Below the pieces are notes generated by a model. It saw nothing but the letters and a program-made list of their open reading frames with translations. It had not been told where the DNA came from and ran no database searches. A program made the position numbers and the translations under genes. This document shows positions 1-8,094 of a stretch of DNA of 39,952 bases, one piece after another. Each line of letters starts with the position of its first letter. Position 1 is the first letter of the stretch. The stretch is from Lachnospiraceae bacterium (GTDB lineage: Bacteria; Bacillota; Clostridia; Lachnospirales; Lachnospiraceae): positions 1 through 39,952 of the forward strand of contig SFDP01000034.1 in the NCBI GenBank assembly GCA_004558185.1, in the 5' to 3' direction.

Positions 1-2
1 AA

Positions 3-386
3 GAAATTCAGGCTCTTGCAAAAGAAAACGGTATGGAGGATTTTTCCGTGGACAGTGCAAAAGCCTATTACGAACAGTTTCACAAGGAAGGGGAGCTTTC
101 GGATGAGGAGCTGGACAATGTAGCGGGAGGAGCCTGCTATATTGATGATGGGCGTATGGTGACTACAGTATTCAATGATTGTAAGTATTTTGCCTGTAAG
201 CATTGTGGAAGTACCAACCGTAAAATTCCCTACGGTCATTATTCGGACTGTCCCTTCGCCAAAATGTCACCTCTATCTGAACAAGTGGAGATAAATGATG
301 AATTAAGAGGATGTTCAAATTGTAAATATATGAGTTATGAAAAAGGGCTTTGGCTATGTAACAAGCCAAACAATCGAAGATCATAA
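3..386 (+). CDS. Nif11-leader Cys-rich precursor peptide 1 (5' partial)
   Basis: The reading frame is open to the window edge, so the true start lies upstream; the internal ATG at 33 cuts into the leader. The leader reads ALAKENGMEDFS and ends ELSDEELDNVAGG, the pattern of Nif11-like double-glycine leaders exported by NHLM-type transporters. Cleavage after GG would release a core of about 84 residues with eight cysteines, including CKHC, a following GH, DCP, CSNC and a terminal LWLC. The core resembles the next gene's product (TT, CK.C, GH, CP, C..C.Y, SYE.GLW.C), so the two are paralogues. The Cys/His spacing would suit either metal binding or crosslinking; the sequence does not say which. 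It lies upstream of a C39-peptidase exporter, which fits a secreted peptide. The modifying enzyme, if any, is not in view. Confidence 0.82.
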   Translation, partial: EIQALAKENGMEDFSVDSAKAYYEQFHKEGELSDEELDNVAGGACYIDDGRMVTTVFNDCKYFACKHCGSTNRKIPYGHYSDCPFAKMSPLSEQVEINDELRGCSNCKYMSYEKGLWLCNKPNNRRS

Positions 387-413
387 CAGGAAAAGAAATA
401 AACAATTGCAGAA

Positions 414-770
414 TTGGTGAAAAGCATGAAGACGGCAAAATCCTCAAAGGAACTGATGGAGTTAGCCAAAGAGGCAGAAGAGAAAACTACCCTTGAGCAG
501 GCAGAGGGGTGTAATGGCAGACTTCATCTCGCTGCGAAAGAACTTTCAGATGAGGAAGTAGACTGTGCAGCAGGTGGAAGATACCGAACAGCAAATGACC
601 ATAAGCTGACCACAATGGAAAACGAATGTGAGTTTTTCATTTGTAAAAGCTGTTGGACCCAAAATGGGCAGGGGCATACTGTAAGATGTCCATATGAGGG
701 TCTCTACACCTGTTTGGCCTGCAGATATTGCAGCTATGAAAACGGCTTGTGGATTTGTGGTCATAATTAA
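414..770 (+). CDS. Nif11-leader Cys-rich precursor peptide 2
   Basis: This is the second precursor, starting 27 bp after the first gene stops. The leader contains AKSSKELMELAKEA and ends ELSDEEVDCAAGG, so it is Nif11-like with a double-glycine site. The core of about 63 residues has eight cysteines: ENEC, CKSCW, RCP, CLAC, RYC and LWIC, plus a GH pair. It aligns with the core of precursor 1 but lacks that protein's insertion before the last CxxC. The start is uncertain. The frame is closed at 399-401, and candidates are TTG 414, ATG 426 or a rare ATT at 405; only 405 is well spaced from the AGGAAAAG at 388-395. The product is probably exported and cleaved by the peptidase/ABC transporter downstream. 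I do not recognise a named peptide family for the core. Confidence 0.78.
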   Translation: MVKSMKTAKSSKELMELAKEAEEKTTLEQAEGCNGRLHLAAKELSDEEVDCAAGGRYRTANDHKLTTMENECEFFICKSCWTQNGQGHTVRCPYEGLYTCLACRYCSYENGLWICGHN

Positions 771-787
771 AATCGGAAATACTACAG

Positions 788-832
788 GGCATACAAAATT
801 CGGTCGGCTATTTAAACGGAATTTTGTATGCC
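788..832 (+). promoter_or_regulatory. Perfect 14-bp intercistronic hairpin between precursor and exporter genes
   Basis: The arms GGCATACAAAATTC (788-801) and GAATTTTGTATGCC (819-832) are exact reverse complements around a 17-nt loop. No U-run follows, so this is not a standard intrinsic terminator. Its place between the precursor genes and the transporter genes suggests a 3' stabiliser or partial attenuator that would make precursor mRNA more abundant than exporter mRNA. The structure is seen directly; the role is inferred. Confidence 0.6.
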
Positions 833-884
833 TATGTGTGCAAGTATATGAAATGATGAAACATAAGAAAAAGGGAGGAAGTCG

Positions 885-1358
885 ATGGATAATCAGATTT
901 TCAGGAAGAAGAATATAGAGCGGGTTTCCTCTCCCGAGCAGCTAAACGATTATGTTCGCGTATCAAATCCTGGTGTGTGGATGGTATTGACAGCAGTCAT
1001 TGTTTTACTGTTTGGGATATGCTCCTGGGGAGTCTGGGGGAATCTGGAAACGATTTTACATACTGTATGCATCTGTCAGGATGGCAAAATGATCTGTTAT
1101 GTTTCTGATCGTGAAATTGACTCAGTGAAGTCGGGGATGACGATAACGGTACAGGAGAAAAAGTATACGATTTCGAGTATTTCTGAAGTGCCGGTAGAGA
1201 TTGATGAAAAAATGGATGCCTATGCGTTATATATTGGAGGGTTTAAGGCTGGAGACTGGGTATATGAGGTCATTACGGATACAGAGCTTTCAGACGGTAC
1301 CTATGAGGCAGAAATCGTAACGGAGAGCATACATCCGATTTCGTTTTTAATGAATTGA
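885..1358 (+). CDS. Short HlyD-like NHLM secretion accessory protein
   Basis: The start ATG has a good GGGAGGA site 5 bp upstream. The N-terminus (FRKKNIERVSSPEQL, then a membrane span at about residues 32-52) matches the opening of HlyD-family secretion proteins of NHLM peptide-export systems. The product is only 157 residues, roughly half or less of a normal HlyD adaptor. After the membrane span only a short region remains (a DREIDSVKSGMTITV stretch typical of the adaptor barrel), and the long coiled-coil hairpin is missing. That suits a Gram-positive cell, where no outer membrane has to be bridged. It sits 10 bp before the peptidase-ABC gene and probably works with it at the membrane. The family call rests on the N-terminal motif and the neighbours. 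Confidence 0.68.
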   Translation: MDNQIFRKKNIERVSSPEQLNDYVRVSNPGVWMVLTAVIVLLFGICSWGVWGNLETILHTVCICQDGKMICYVSDREIDSVKSGMTITVQEKKYTISSISEVPVEIDEKMDAYALYIGGFKAGDWVYEVITDTELSDGTYEAEIVTESIHPISFLMN

Positions 1359-1368
1359 GGGCAGATAC

Positions 1369-3555
1369 ATGAAGAAGAAAAAAGCAGCGATTAAAAAGCC
1401 CATTACAACAGGGGTTTGTAAGGTTCCTGTCATTATGCAGCTGGAAGTGCTGGAATGCGGAGCAGCTTCTCTGGCGATGATTATGGCATACTATGACAAA
1501 TGGATTCCGCTGGAACAGGTACGCTCAGACTGTGGGGTTTCACGTGATGGATCAAATGCCAGAAATGTTCTGCGGGCGGCAAGAAGCTACGGTATGGTAG
1601 CAAAGGGCTATCGGTATGAACCGGAAAGCCTGAAAGCAGAGGGAAGGTTTCCCTGCATTATTCACTGGAATTTCAATCACTTTGTAGTGTTGAACGGCTT
1701 TAAGGGAGATAAGGCGGTCATCAATGATCCTGCCCGGGGTGTTATATCCGTTTCCATGGATACCTTTGATCAGAGCTTTACGGGAATCTGTCTGATGATG
1801 GAGCCGGGGGAGGATTTTGAACCGGGAGGAAAGCCTAAATCCATGCTTGCCTTTGCGAAAAGCAGATTAAAAGGAGCCGGAACAGCAGTGGTATTCGTGG
1901 TGATAACGACCCTGATTTCCTCTTTGATCGGAGTTATTAATCCGGTCTTTTCAAGAATTTTTTTGGATCGTCTGTTGACCGGTCAGAATCCGGACTGGTT
2001 CCCTCCGTTTATTGTGGCACTTTCATTTTTTAATATCCTGCAGCTCATTGTGATCTGGATAAAGACTGTGTATTCCCTGCGTATTAACGGAAAGATAGAC
2101 GCTGTAGGCAGTGCTTCCTTCATGTGGCAGATCCTGCGAATGCCGATGGAGTTCTTTTCTCAGCGTATGGCAGGAGACATACAGCAGCGCCAGTCTTCTA
2201 ATGCACAGATTGCGCGAAGTCTTGTAGACGCATTTGCACCTCTTGCCCTGAATACGATTATGATGTTTTTTTATCTGATCGTAATGCTGCGCTATAATGT
2301 AATGCTTACGGTAATTGGAATAGTTTCGATTTTTCTTAATTTGATTGTTTCCCAAATTATATCCCAAAAGAGAATCAATATTACCCGTGTACAGATGCGT
2401 GATTCCGGAAAGCTGGCAGGCACAACAGTAGCAGGGATGGAGATGATAGAAACAATTAAGGCCAGTGGTGCAGAGAATGGATTTTTTGAAAAGTGGTCAG
2501 GCTATCAGGCAAGTGTAAATACGCAGCAGATTAAATTCCAAAAGCTGGAACAGGTTTTGGGTATGATTCCGTCTCTGGTCAACAGCCTTACCAATACGGC
2601 AGTTTTAATGCTTGGCGTCTGGCTTACGATTCGAGGTGAATTTACGGTGGGTATGATCATGGCATTTCAGGGATTCCTGTCTTCCTTTACCTCTCCGGCA
2701 ATGACCCTGATTCAAACCAGACAGATGCTCCTGGAGATGCGTACGCAGATGGAGCGTGTTGAAGATGTAATGAACTATCCAGCTGATGTTAATTACCGGG
2801 ATGATGCGCTATCCGATGATGCGGAATACGGTAAGCTATCCGGCTGCATTGAGATGAAGCATATAACCTTTGGATATTCAAAGCTGGGGGAACCCCTGAT
2901 CGAGGATTTTAACCTCTCATTGAAAACAGGAAGCCGCGTTGCATTAGTGGGCAGCTCAGGCTGTGGTAAGTCTACAATTTCAAAGCTTGTTTCCGGCTTA
3001 TATAAGCCCTGGAGCGGAGAGATTTTATTTGATGGAAAGCCGATGGAGCAGATTGACCGCAGTGTATTCACAGGCTCCCTTGCCGTTGTGGATCAGGAGA
3101 TCATTCTCTTTGAGGGTACGATTGCCAACAACATCAAGATGTGGGATGCCTCCATCCAGGATTTTGAGATGATCATGGCAGCACGGGATGCACAGCTGCA
3201 TGAGGATATTATGCAAAGAGAAGGCGGATATCAGTATAAGATCATGGAGGGAGGGAAGGATTTGTCCGGCGGTCAGCGTCAGCGTATGGAAATTGCCCGG
3301 GTACTGGCACAGGATCCTACGATTATTATTTTAGATGAAGCGACAAGCGCGCTTGATGCGAAGACGGAAAGTGAAGTGGTAGATGCCATTAAAAACAGAG
3401 GAATTACCTGCATTGTAGTAGCGCACCGCTTATCCACCATTCGTGACTGTGATGAGATTATCGTAATGGAATACGGGAAGGTTGTTGAGCGAGGCACACA
3501 TGATGAGCTTTATGCAAAGGGAGGCATTTATACGAGTCTTGTCTCCAATGAATAA
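1369..3555 (+). CDS. C39 peptidase/ABC exporter (NHLM peptidase-permease-ATPase)
   Basis: This bifunctional exporter cleaves double-glycine leaders and pumps out the core peptide. The N-terminal C39 peptidase has QLEVLECGAAS with catalytic Cys30 and Gln24, then FNHFVVLNGF (His) and NDPARG (Asp). A six-helix ABC membrane domain covers roughly residues 165-450. The C-terminal ATPase shows Walker A GSSGCGKST, signature LSGGQRQR, Walker B IIILDEATSALD and the H-loop AHRLST. The 728-residue length is normal for the family. All catalytic residues look intact, so the enzyme should be active. Substrates are presumably the two GG-leader peptides encoded upstream. It is translationally close to both neighbours (10 and 18 bp gaps), indicating one operon. 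Confidence 0.93.
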   Translation: MKKKKAAIKKPITTGVCKVPVIMQLEVLECGAASLAMIMAYYDKWIPLEQVRSDCGVSRDGSNARNVLRAARSYGMVAKGYRYEPESLKAEGRFPCIIHWNFNHFVVLNGFKGDKAVINDPARGVISVSMDTFDQSFTGICLMMEPGEDFEPGGKPKSMLAFAKSRLKGAGTAVVFVVITTLISSLIGVINPVFSRIFLDRLLTGQNPDWFPPFIVALSFFNILQLIVIWIKTVYSLRINGKIDAVGSASFMWQILRMPMEFFSQRMAGDIQQRQSSNAQIARSLVDAFAPLALNTIMMFFYLIVMLRYNVMLTVIGIVSIFLNLIVSQIISQKRINITRVQMRDSGKLAGTTVAGMEMIETIKASGAENGFFEKWSGYQASVNTQQIKFQKLEQVLGMIPSLVNSLTNTAVLMLGVWLTIRGEFTVGMIMAFQGFLSSFTSPAMTLIQTRQMLLEMRTQMERVEDVMNYPADVNYRDDALSDDAEYGKLSGCIEMKHITFGYSKLGEPLIEDFNLSLKTGSRVALVGSSGCGKSTISKLVSGLYKPWSGEILFDGKPMEQIDRSVFTGSLAVVDQEIILFEGTIANNIKMWDASIQDFEMIMAARDAQLHEDIMQREGGYQYKIMEGGKDLSGGQRQRMEIARVLAQDPTIIILDEATSALDAKTESEVVDAIKNRGITCIVVAHRLSTIRDCDEIIVMEYGKVVERGTHDELYAKGGIYTSLVSNE

Positions 3556-3573
3556 CAGACAGGAGAGGAAAGC

Positions 3574-5781
3574 ATGGGATGGTTTGATGAACAGATAAAA
3601 GAGAGAAAAAGAAATGACGATAGTGTTTTTACCGAGTCCTTTGTCAATATCGCAGGAGCAATCATGGGCAGAAGGGTGTCAGATGCGTTAAATGATGACC
3701 GCACCATTACCCAAAATGCCATTGATGAGATACTAAAGTACTATCATGTAAAGAGCAGAGAGGTGCCGGATAATCTGAAGGATATGAACGATCAGTTGGA
3801 ATATCTGATGCGTCCCCATGGGATTATGCGGCGCACGGTTAAGCTCTCGAAGGGGTGGTACCAGGATGCGATAGGCGCAATGCTTGGAATGATGAAAGAA
3901 GACGGGCGTATTGTGGCTCTGATTCCGGATGGCTTGTCAGGCTATCGCTACCATGATTTTAAGACAGGAAAAAGAGAGAAAGTAAACAAACAGAATGGTT
4001 CTCTTTTTTCGGAGGATGCCATTGCCTTTTACAAGCCCTTTCCGGCAAAAAAGTTGGGTATTCCTGCGCTGATGCAATATATAGTCCATACTCTCAGTCC
4101 ATCGGATTTCATTCTGATAGTTCTGTGTGCCTTTGCAGCCTCGCTGCTTGGAATGTTTATGCCCAGATTGAACAACATACTATTCAGTACGGTAATTACT
4201 TCCGCAAGTATGCAGCTTTTGTATGCAGTTACCATATTTATGGTATGTGTGTCGATCAGTACAATGCTCATGGGAGCAGTGAAAGCATTGGTGTCGGCCC
4301 GCATCAAAACCAAAATGGAAATCTCAGTTCAGGCAGCAACCATGATGCGTATATTGTCACTGCCGGCTGATTTCTTCAAGGAGTATAGCTCAGGTGAACT
4401 TTTTATGAGGGCGCAATATATCAACCAGCTGTGTAACCTGCTGGTTTCGGCAGGGCTTTCCACCGGACTGACCTCCCTCTTTTCTCTGATCTATGTTTTA
4501 CAGATTTTCAAGTATGCTCCCGGCCTGGTTATTCCTGCCCTGGCTGTGACTGGGGCGACGGTTCTTCTTACCATACTTTCTTCGCTGATGCAGATGAAGA
4601 TCAGTGAAAGGCAGATGGAGCTTTCCGGCAAGAGCACGGGTCTGTCCTATTCCCTGATTACGGGTGTCCAAAAAATAAAATTGTCCGGTTCCGAAAAAAG
4701 AGCTTTTGCCAAATGGGGAAATCTATATGCAAAGCAGGCACAGCTTTCCTACAATCCCCCCACCTTTATCAAGCTGAACAGCGTTTTGAATATGGCGGTT
4801 TCATTGACCGGTACGCTGGTGATTTATTATGGGGCAGTAAAAACACAGCTTTCGATTGCAGATTATTATGCATTCAATACCGCATATGGAATGGTTTCCG
4901 GAGCCTTTATGACTTTGGCGGGTCTTGCGCTTAGTATTGCACAGCTTAAACCAATTCTTGAGATGATTAAGCCTATTTTAGATACTGTTCCCGAATTGTC
5001 GGCGGATAAAGAGGTTATCACACGCCTGTCGGGCAGCATTGAGCTGAACAATGTCTCCTTTGGTTATTGTGAAAATATGCCCCTGGTTATAGATGATCTT
5101 TCCCTGAAGATACGTGCCGGTCAGTATGTGGCCATTGTGGGAAAGACCGGGTGCGGAAAGTCTACCCTGCTGAGGCTTTTGCTGGGATTTGAACGGCCGC
5201 AGAAGGGAGCCATCTACTATGATGGTAAGGATCTGAACAGTATTGATTTAAAATCCTTACGCCGTAAAATGGGTGTGGTCATGCAGAATGGGAAACTATT
5301 CCAGGGAGATGTTTATTCGAATATTGTTATTTCTGCACCGTGGCTGACCCAGAAGGAGGCATGGGAGGCAGCAGAGCTTGCCGGGATTGCGGAGGATATC
5401 CGTCATATGCCCATGGGGATGAATACACTGATTTCTGAAGGAACCGGAGGTATTTCCGGTGGTCAGCGCCAGAGACTGATGATTGCAAGAGCGATTGCAC
5501 CAAAGCCCAAAATCCTGATGTTTGATGAGGCCACAAGTGCTCTGGATAATTTGACACAGAAAAAGGTTTCGGAATCTTTGGATACATTAAAATGTACCAG
5601 AATCGTAATTGCACATCGCCTCTCTACCATCAGGCAGTGTGACCGGATCATTGTGCTGGACAAGGGTAAAATTATTGAGGACGGCAACTATCAGGAGCTG
5701 ATCGATAAAGGAGGATATTTTGCCCGGCTTGTGGAACGCCAGAGGCTGGATAATACCTCACAGATGGAGGCAGTACAATAG
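3574..5781 (+). CDS. NHLM-system ABC transporter ATP-binding/permease protein
   Basis: This 735-residue second ABC protein is typical of NHLM export loci, where two ABC half-transporters are encoded in tandem. The first about 170 residues are a soluble N-terminal region without the C39 Cys/His pair, so this subunit is not a peptidase. A membrane domain follows (about 175-460), then an ATPase with Walker A GKTGCGKST, signature ISGGQRQR, Walker B ILMFDEATSALD and H-loop AHRLST. It probably pairs with the upstream peptidase-ABC protein as a heterodimer. The start ATG has an AGGAGAGG site. The NHLM assignment is from gene order and architecture. Confidence 0.87.
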   Translation: MGWFDEQIKERKRNDDSVFTESFVNIAGAIMGRRVSDALNDDRTITQNAIDEILKYYHVKSREVPDNLKDMNDQLEYLMRPHGIMRRTVKLSKGWYQDAIGAMLGMMKEDGRIVALIPDGLSGYRYHDFKTGKREKVNKQNGSLFSEDAIAFYKPFPAKKLGIPALMQYIVHTLSPSDFILIVLCAFAASLLGMFMPRLNNILFSTVITSASMQLLYAVTIFMVCVSISTMLMGAVKALVSARIKTKMEISVQAATMMRILSLPADFFKEYSSGELFMRAQYINQLCNLLVSAGLSTGLTSLFSLIYVLQIFKYAPGLVIPALAVTGATVLLTILSSLMQMKISERQMELSGKSTGLSYSLITGVQKIKLSGSEKRAFAKWGNLYAKQAQLSYNPPTFIKLNSVLNMAVSLTGTLVIYYGAVKTQLSIADYYAFNTAYGMVSGAFMTLAGLALSIAQLKPILEMIKPILDTVPELSADKEVITRLSGSIELNNVSFGYCENMPLVIDDLSLKIRAGQYVAIVGKTGCGKSTLLRLLLGFERPQKGAIYYDGKDLNSIDLKSLRRKMGVVMQNGKLFQGDVYSNIVISAPWLTQKEAWEAAELAGIAEDIRHMPMGMNTLISEGTGGISGGQRQRLMIARAIAPKPKILMFDEATSALDNLTQKKVSESLDTLKCTRIVIAHRLSTIRQCDRIIVLDKGKIIEDGNYQELIDKGGYFARLVERQRLDNTSQMEAVQ

Positions 5782-5851
5782 GTACTGCCCTGCCCAAAAT
5801 CAATATAACGGGGCATCTAAATATCAAAAAGGGAAATGGAGAAATCATATC

Positions 5852-7579
5852 GTGACCAGAAAAGAGAGTAATATACTATTGTTTTCCATTACGCTGTGCT
5901 GGGCTTCATCATACATATTTATTAAGGATCTGCCGCCGGATTTTTCGTCCTATGCCTACCTGACGCTGACGGCTGGGTTAGCCGGTATCATTCTGCTGGC
6001 AGTGTTCCATCGTTCTTTAAAAAGGCTAGACAAAAAGACGATTTTTCGGGGGATAATTCTTGCCGCACTGATTGCAGGAAATATGCTGTTGGAGAAAATG
6101 GGACTGATGCATATTTCATCATCGACAGCCAGTTTTCTTGCCTCTCTGAATATAATGATCGTTCCGCTCATTCTGCTTTTGCTGCGTAAGTTCCCGACCA
6201 AAAACAATGTGTTTGGTATCATCATTATTTTAGGAGGACTTGCCGTATCAAATGGAATTTCCTTTGCGGGCAGCTCTCTGACCGGGATGCTCTATATGCT
6301 GGGAGCGTGCATTCTGATGTCCTTGTATACGGTGATAGCCGCAGAATTTACGAAAAAATCGGATCCTTTGCTGCTTAGTGTCCTTCAGATTTGTTTTTCG
6401 GCGATTATTGGTTTTATCCTGTGGTTTATCGAGGATCCCTTAACCTTTGCGAATATCACCTGGTCAAAGAGGATGCTTTCCTCTATCTTCATCCTGGCAT
6501 TCTTTTCCAAGGCGTATGCCTATATTATGCTGATGTATGCAGAAAAATATGCAGATGCAATCAGTGTAACCGTAATTGCTTCTACGGAACCGATCGTTAC
6601 GCTGACACTTGCACTTTTGATTCCCAATATGCAGGGGGAAACGGAAAACTTTTCGGCGAGAGCATTGGCAGGTGCGGTCGTAATTGCCGTTGGGGCGATT
6701 GTAGCAGGCTCCGACTTTCTCTCCTCAAGGAAAAAGGAGAAATCAGATGAAAATGCCATAGAACACGGCTCTGATAAGGAAACACAGGAAGCAGAGGCAG
6801 CAGTCCGGCTTAAAGGCAAAGCGGATGAGAAGAATCAGCCGGGTAAAATCAGGCTGTATCTACGGCAGTTTATGCTAAGCATGATACCTTTTGCGGTACT
6901 GGGTGCGGCATTTAAGGTTATGGTACTGGTGGAGGGCTTTACAGAAGTGAGACCGGCAAATGCAATCCCTACCGTGGCAGGACTTGCCTTTGGAGCAGTA
7001 GGGGCACTTGGATGTGCGGCCGGAAATCTGATTGCGGATTGCTTTGGAACCCTGAATCTCACTTCCCTCCTTGGTTTTGTGGGAAACTTCATGGCAGCAT
7101 ATATCCCATATCGGATGTGGTACACCCTTCGAGGAGAAAAAGCAAATGTTCATACCTGGAAGAATCTGATGCTTTATCTGTGGACTGCCTATGTGGGGGC
7201 ACTTTCCTGTGCATGGATTTTAGGGTTTGGACTGGAATTTTTCTTTGGTTTATGGATGGATACGGTATATAAATATGTGCTGTTGAATAATTTGGGATTT
7301 TCCATAGCCCTTGGACTGCCCATATTTATTCTAATAACATCTGACAGCTTTCTTCTTCCGATGCGTATGCCGTGGAAAGGAGAACAGATAACCGGGGTAA
7401 AAAAAAGGAATTGGAAGATTGGTGTTCTGATCGCAGAAACAGGTATACTGACCATAATTATGGCAGGTGTTTACAAAGGCTGCCATTTGTCCAATCAACC
7501 GATAATGGGTGTATTGTCAGGGGCAGCAGCTTTACTAACAACGGCTATATGTGTGTGGCCGAGAGAAAAGAGAGAATAA
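5852..7579 (+). CDS. EamA-type (DMT) transporter fused to an ECF-like membrane domain
   Basis: I chose GTG 5852 as start because GGGAAATGGAG lies 10 bp upstream and the protein then begins MTRKESNILL, directly before the first membrane helix. The frame is open further upstream but that part overlaps the ABC gene. Residues about 1-300 form two EamA repeats of five helices each (the second includes ASTEPIVTL), as in drug/metabolite exporters. A charged linker (about 300-330) joins a second membrane domain containing TEVRPANAIP and GALGCAAGNLIAD, then LLNNLGFSIALGLP. The same motif set occurs in the N-terminus of the phosphatase at 8095, so that domain is shared between the two proteins. The substrate cannot be told. 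The fusion is unusual for the DMT superfamily. Confidence 0.8.
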   Translation: MTRKESNILLFSITLCWASSYIFIKDLPPDFSSYAYLTLTAGLAGIILLAVFHRSLKRLDKKTIFRGIILAALIAGNMLLEKMGLMHISSSTASFLASLNIMIVPLILLLLRKFPTKNNVFGIIIILGGLAVSNGISFAGSSLTGMLYMLGACILMSLYTVIAAEFTKKSDPLLLSVLQICFSAIIGFILWFIEDPLTFANITWSKRMLSSIFILAFFSKAYAYIMLMYAEKYADAISVTVIASTEPIVTLTLALLIPNMQGETENFSARALAGAVVIAVGAIVAGSDFLSSRKKEKSDENAIEHGSDKETQEAEAAVRLKGKADEKNQPGKIRLYLRQFMLSMIPFAVLGAAFKVMVLVEGFTEVRPANAIPTVAGLAFGAVGALGCAAGNLIADCFGTLNLTSLLGFVGNFMAAYIPYRMWYTLRGEKANVHTWKNLMLYLWTAYVGALSCAWILGFGLEFFFGLWMDTVYKYVLLNNLGFSIALGLPIFILITSDSFLLPMRMPWKGEQITGVKKRNWKIGVLIAETGILTIIMAGVYKGCHLSNQPIMGVLSGAAALLTTAICVWPREKRE

Positions 7580-7582
7580 AAA

Positions 7583-8074
7583 ATGGAGCTAAGAGAAGGA
7601 AGAAAGGGATATAAGGTCGTTATTTTGCTGCTGGTCATAAATTTTCTTATGTCAGTCGGAATTATCGGCTTTCTTGCAATACAGTATACAGACAGGAGGC
7701 AGATCGGCCAAGAAGCCCGGGCTGAGGGCAGTATGCTGACAGAGCAGATGGAAACGGGAAAAAAATATGTTTTGTATATTGGAACCAATGACAAGGATAC
7801 CTATGAACAGGTGATTTCCACAGAAGAGGCAAGAGAAATAGTCAATGAAATCTGTATAAAATATGTGGATGGCTATACGGCATCTGAGGCCAAAGGTGGA
7901 TGGGTGGATGAGACAGATACGCTTACGCAGGAAAATACTCTGGTCTATGCTTTTTATGAGGTAACAGAGGAGCAGCTCGTTAACATCATGGAGGAGATAC
8001 TGGAGGCACTGAATCAAAACGCCATACTCGTGGAAAAACAGGAAGCAATTTACACCTACTATTCGGGCAAATAG
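7583..8074 (+). CDS. DUF3574-like single-pass membrane or exported protein
   Basis: The 163-residue product has an N-terminal membrane helix or uncleaved signal (about residues 11-30) followed by a soluble domain. The soluble part reads YIGTNDKDTYEQVIS, then EICIKYVDGYTASEAKGGW, ENTLVYAFYEV and a C-terminal NAILVEKQ. This order (a domain with dGyT..a.GgW, then E.t.v...) resembles DUF3574 proteins, whose role is unknown. It starts 3 bp after the transporter fusion gene and 20 bp before the phosphatase gene, so it is co-transcribed with them. A sensor or accessory role for the phosphatase is possible but is only inference from context. Confidence 0.65.
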   Translation: MELREGRKGYKVVILLLVINFLMSVGIIGFLAIQYTDRRQIGQEARAEGSMLTEQMETGKKYVLYIGTNDKDTYEQVISTEEAREIVNEICIKYVDGYTASEAKGGWVDETDTLTQENTLVYAFYEVTEEQLVNIMEEILEALNQNAILVEKQEAIYTYYSGK

Positions 8075-8094
8075 GGTTCGTAAGGAGGAAAAAC

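Noticed and set aside
5720..5851. A longer start for the EamA fusion gene
   Set aside because: It would overlap the ABC gene by 62 bp and add a non-hydrophobic tail unlike the family. GTG 5852 has a ribosome site and starts right before the first helix.
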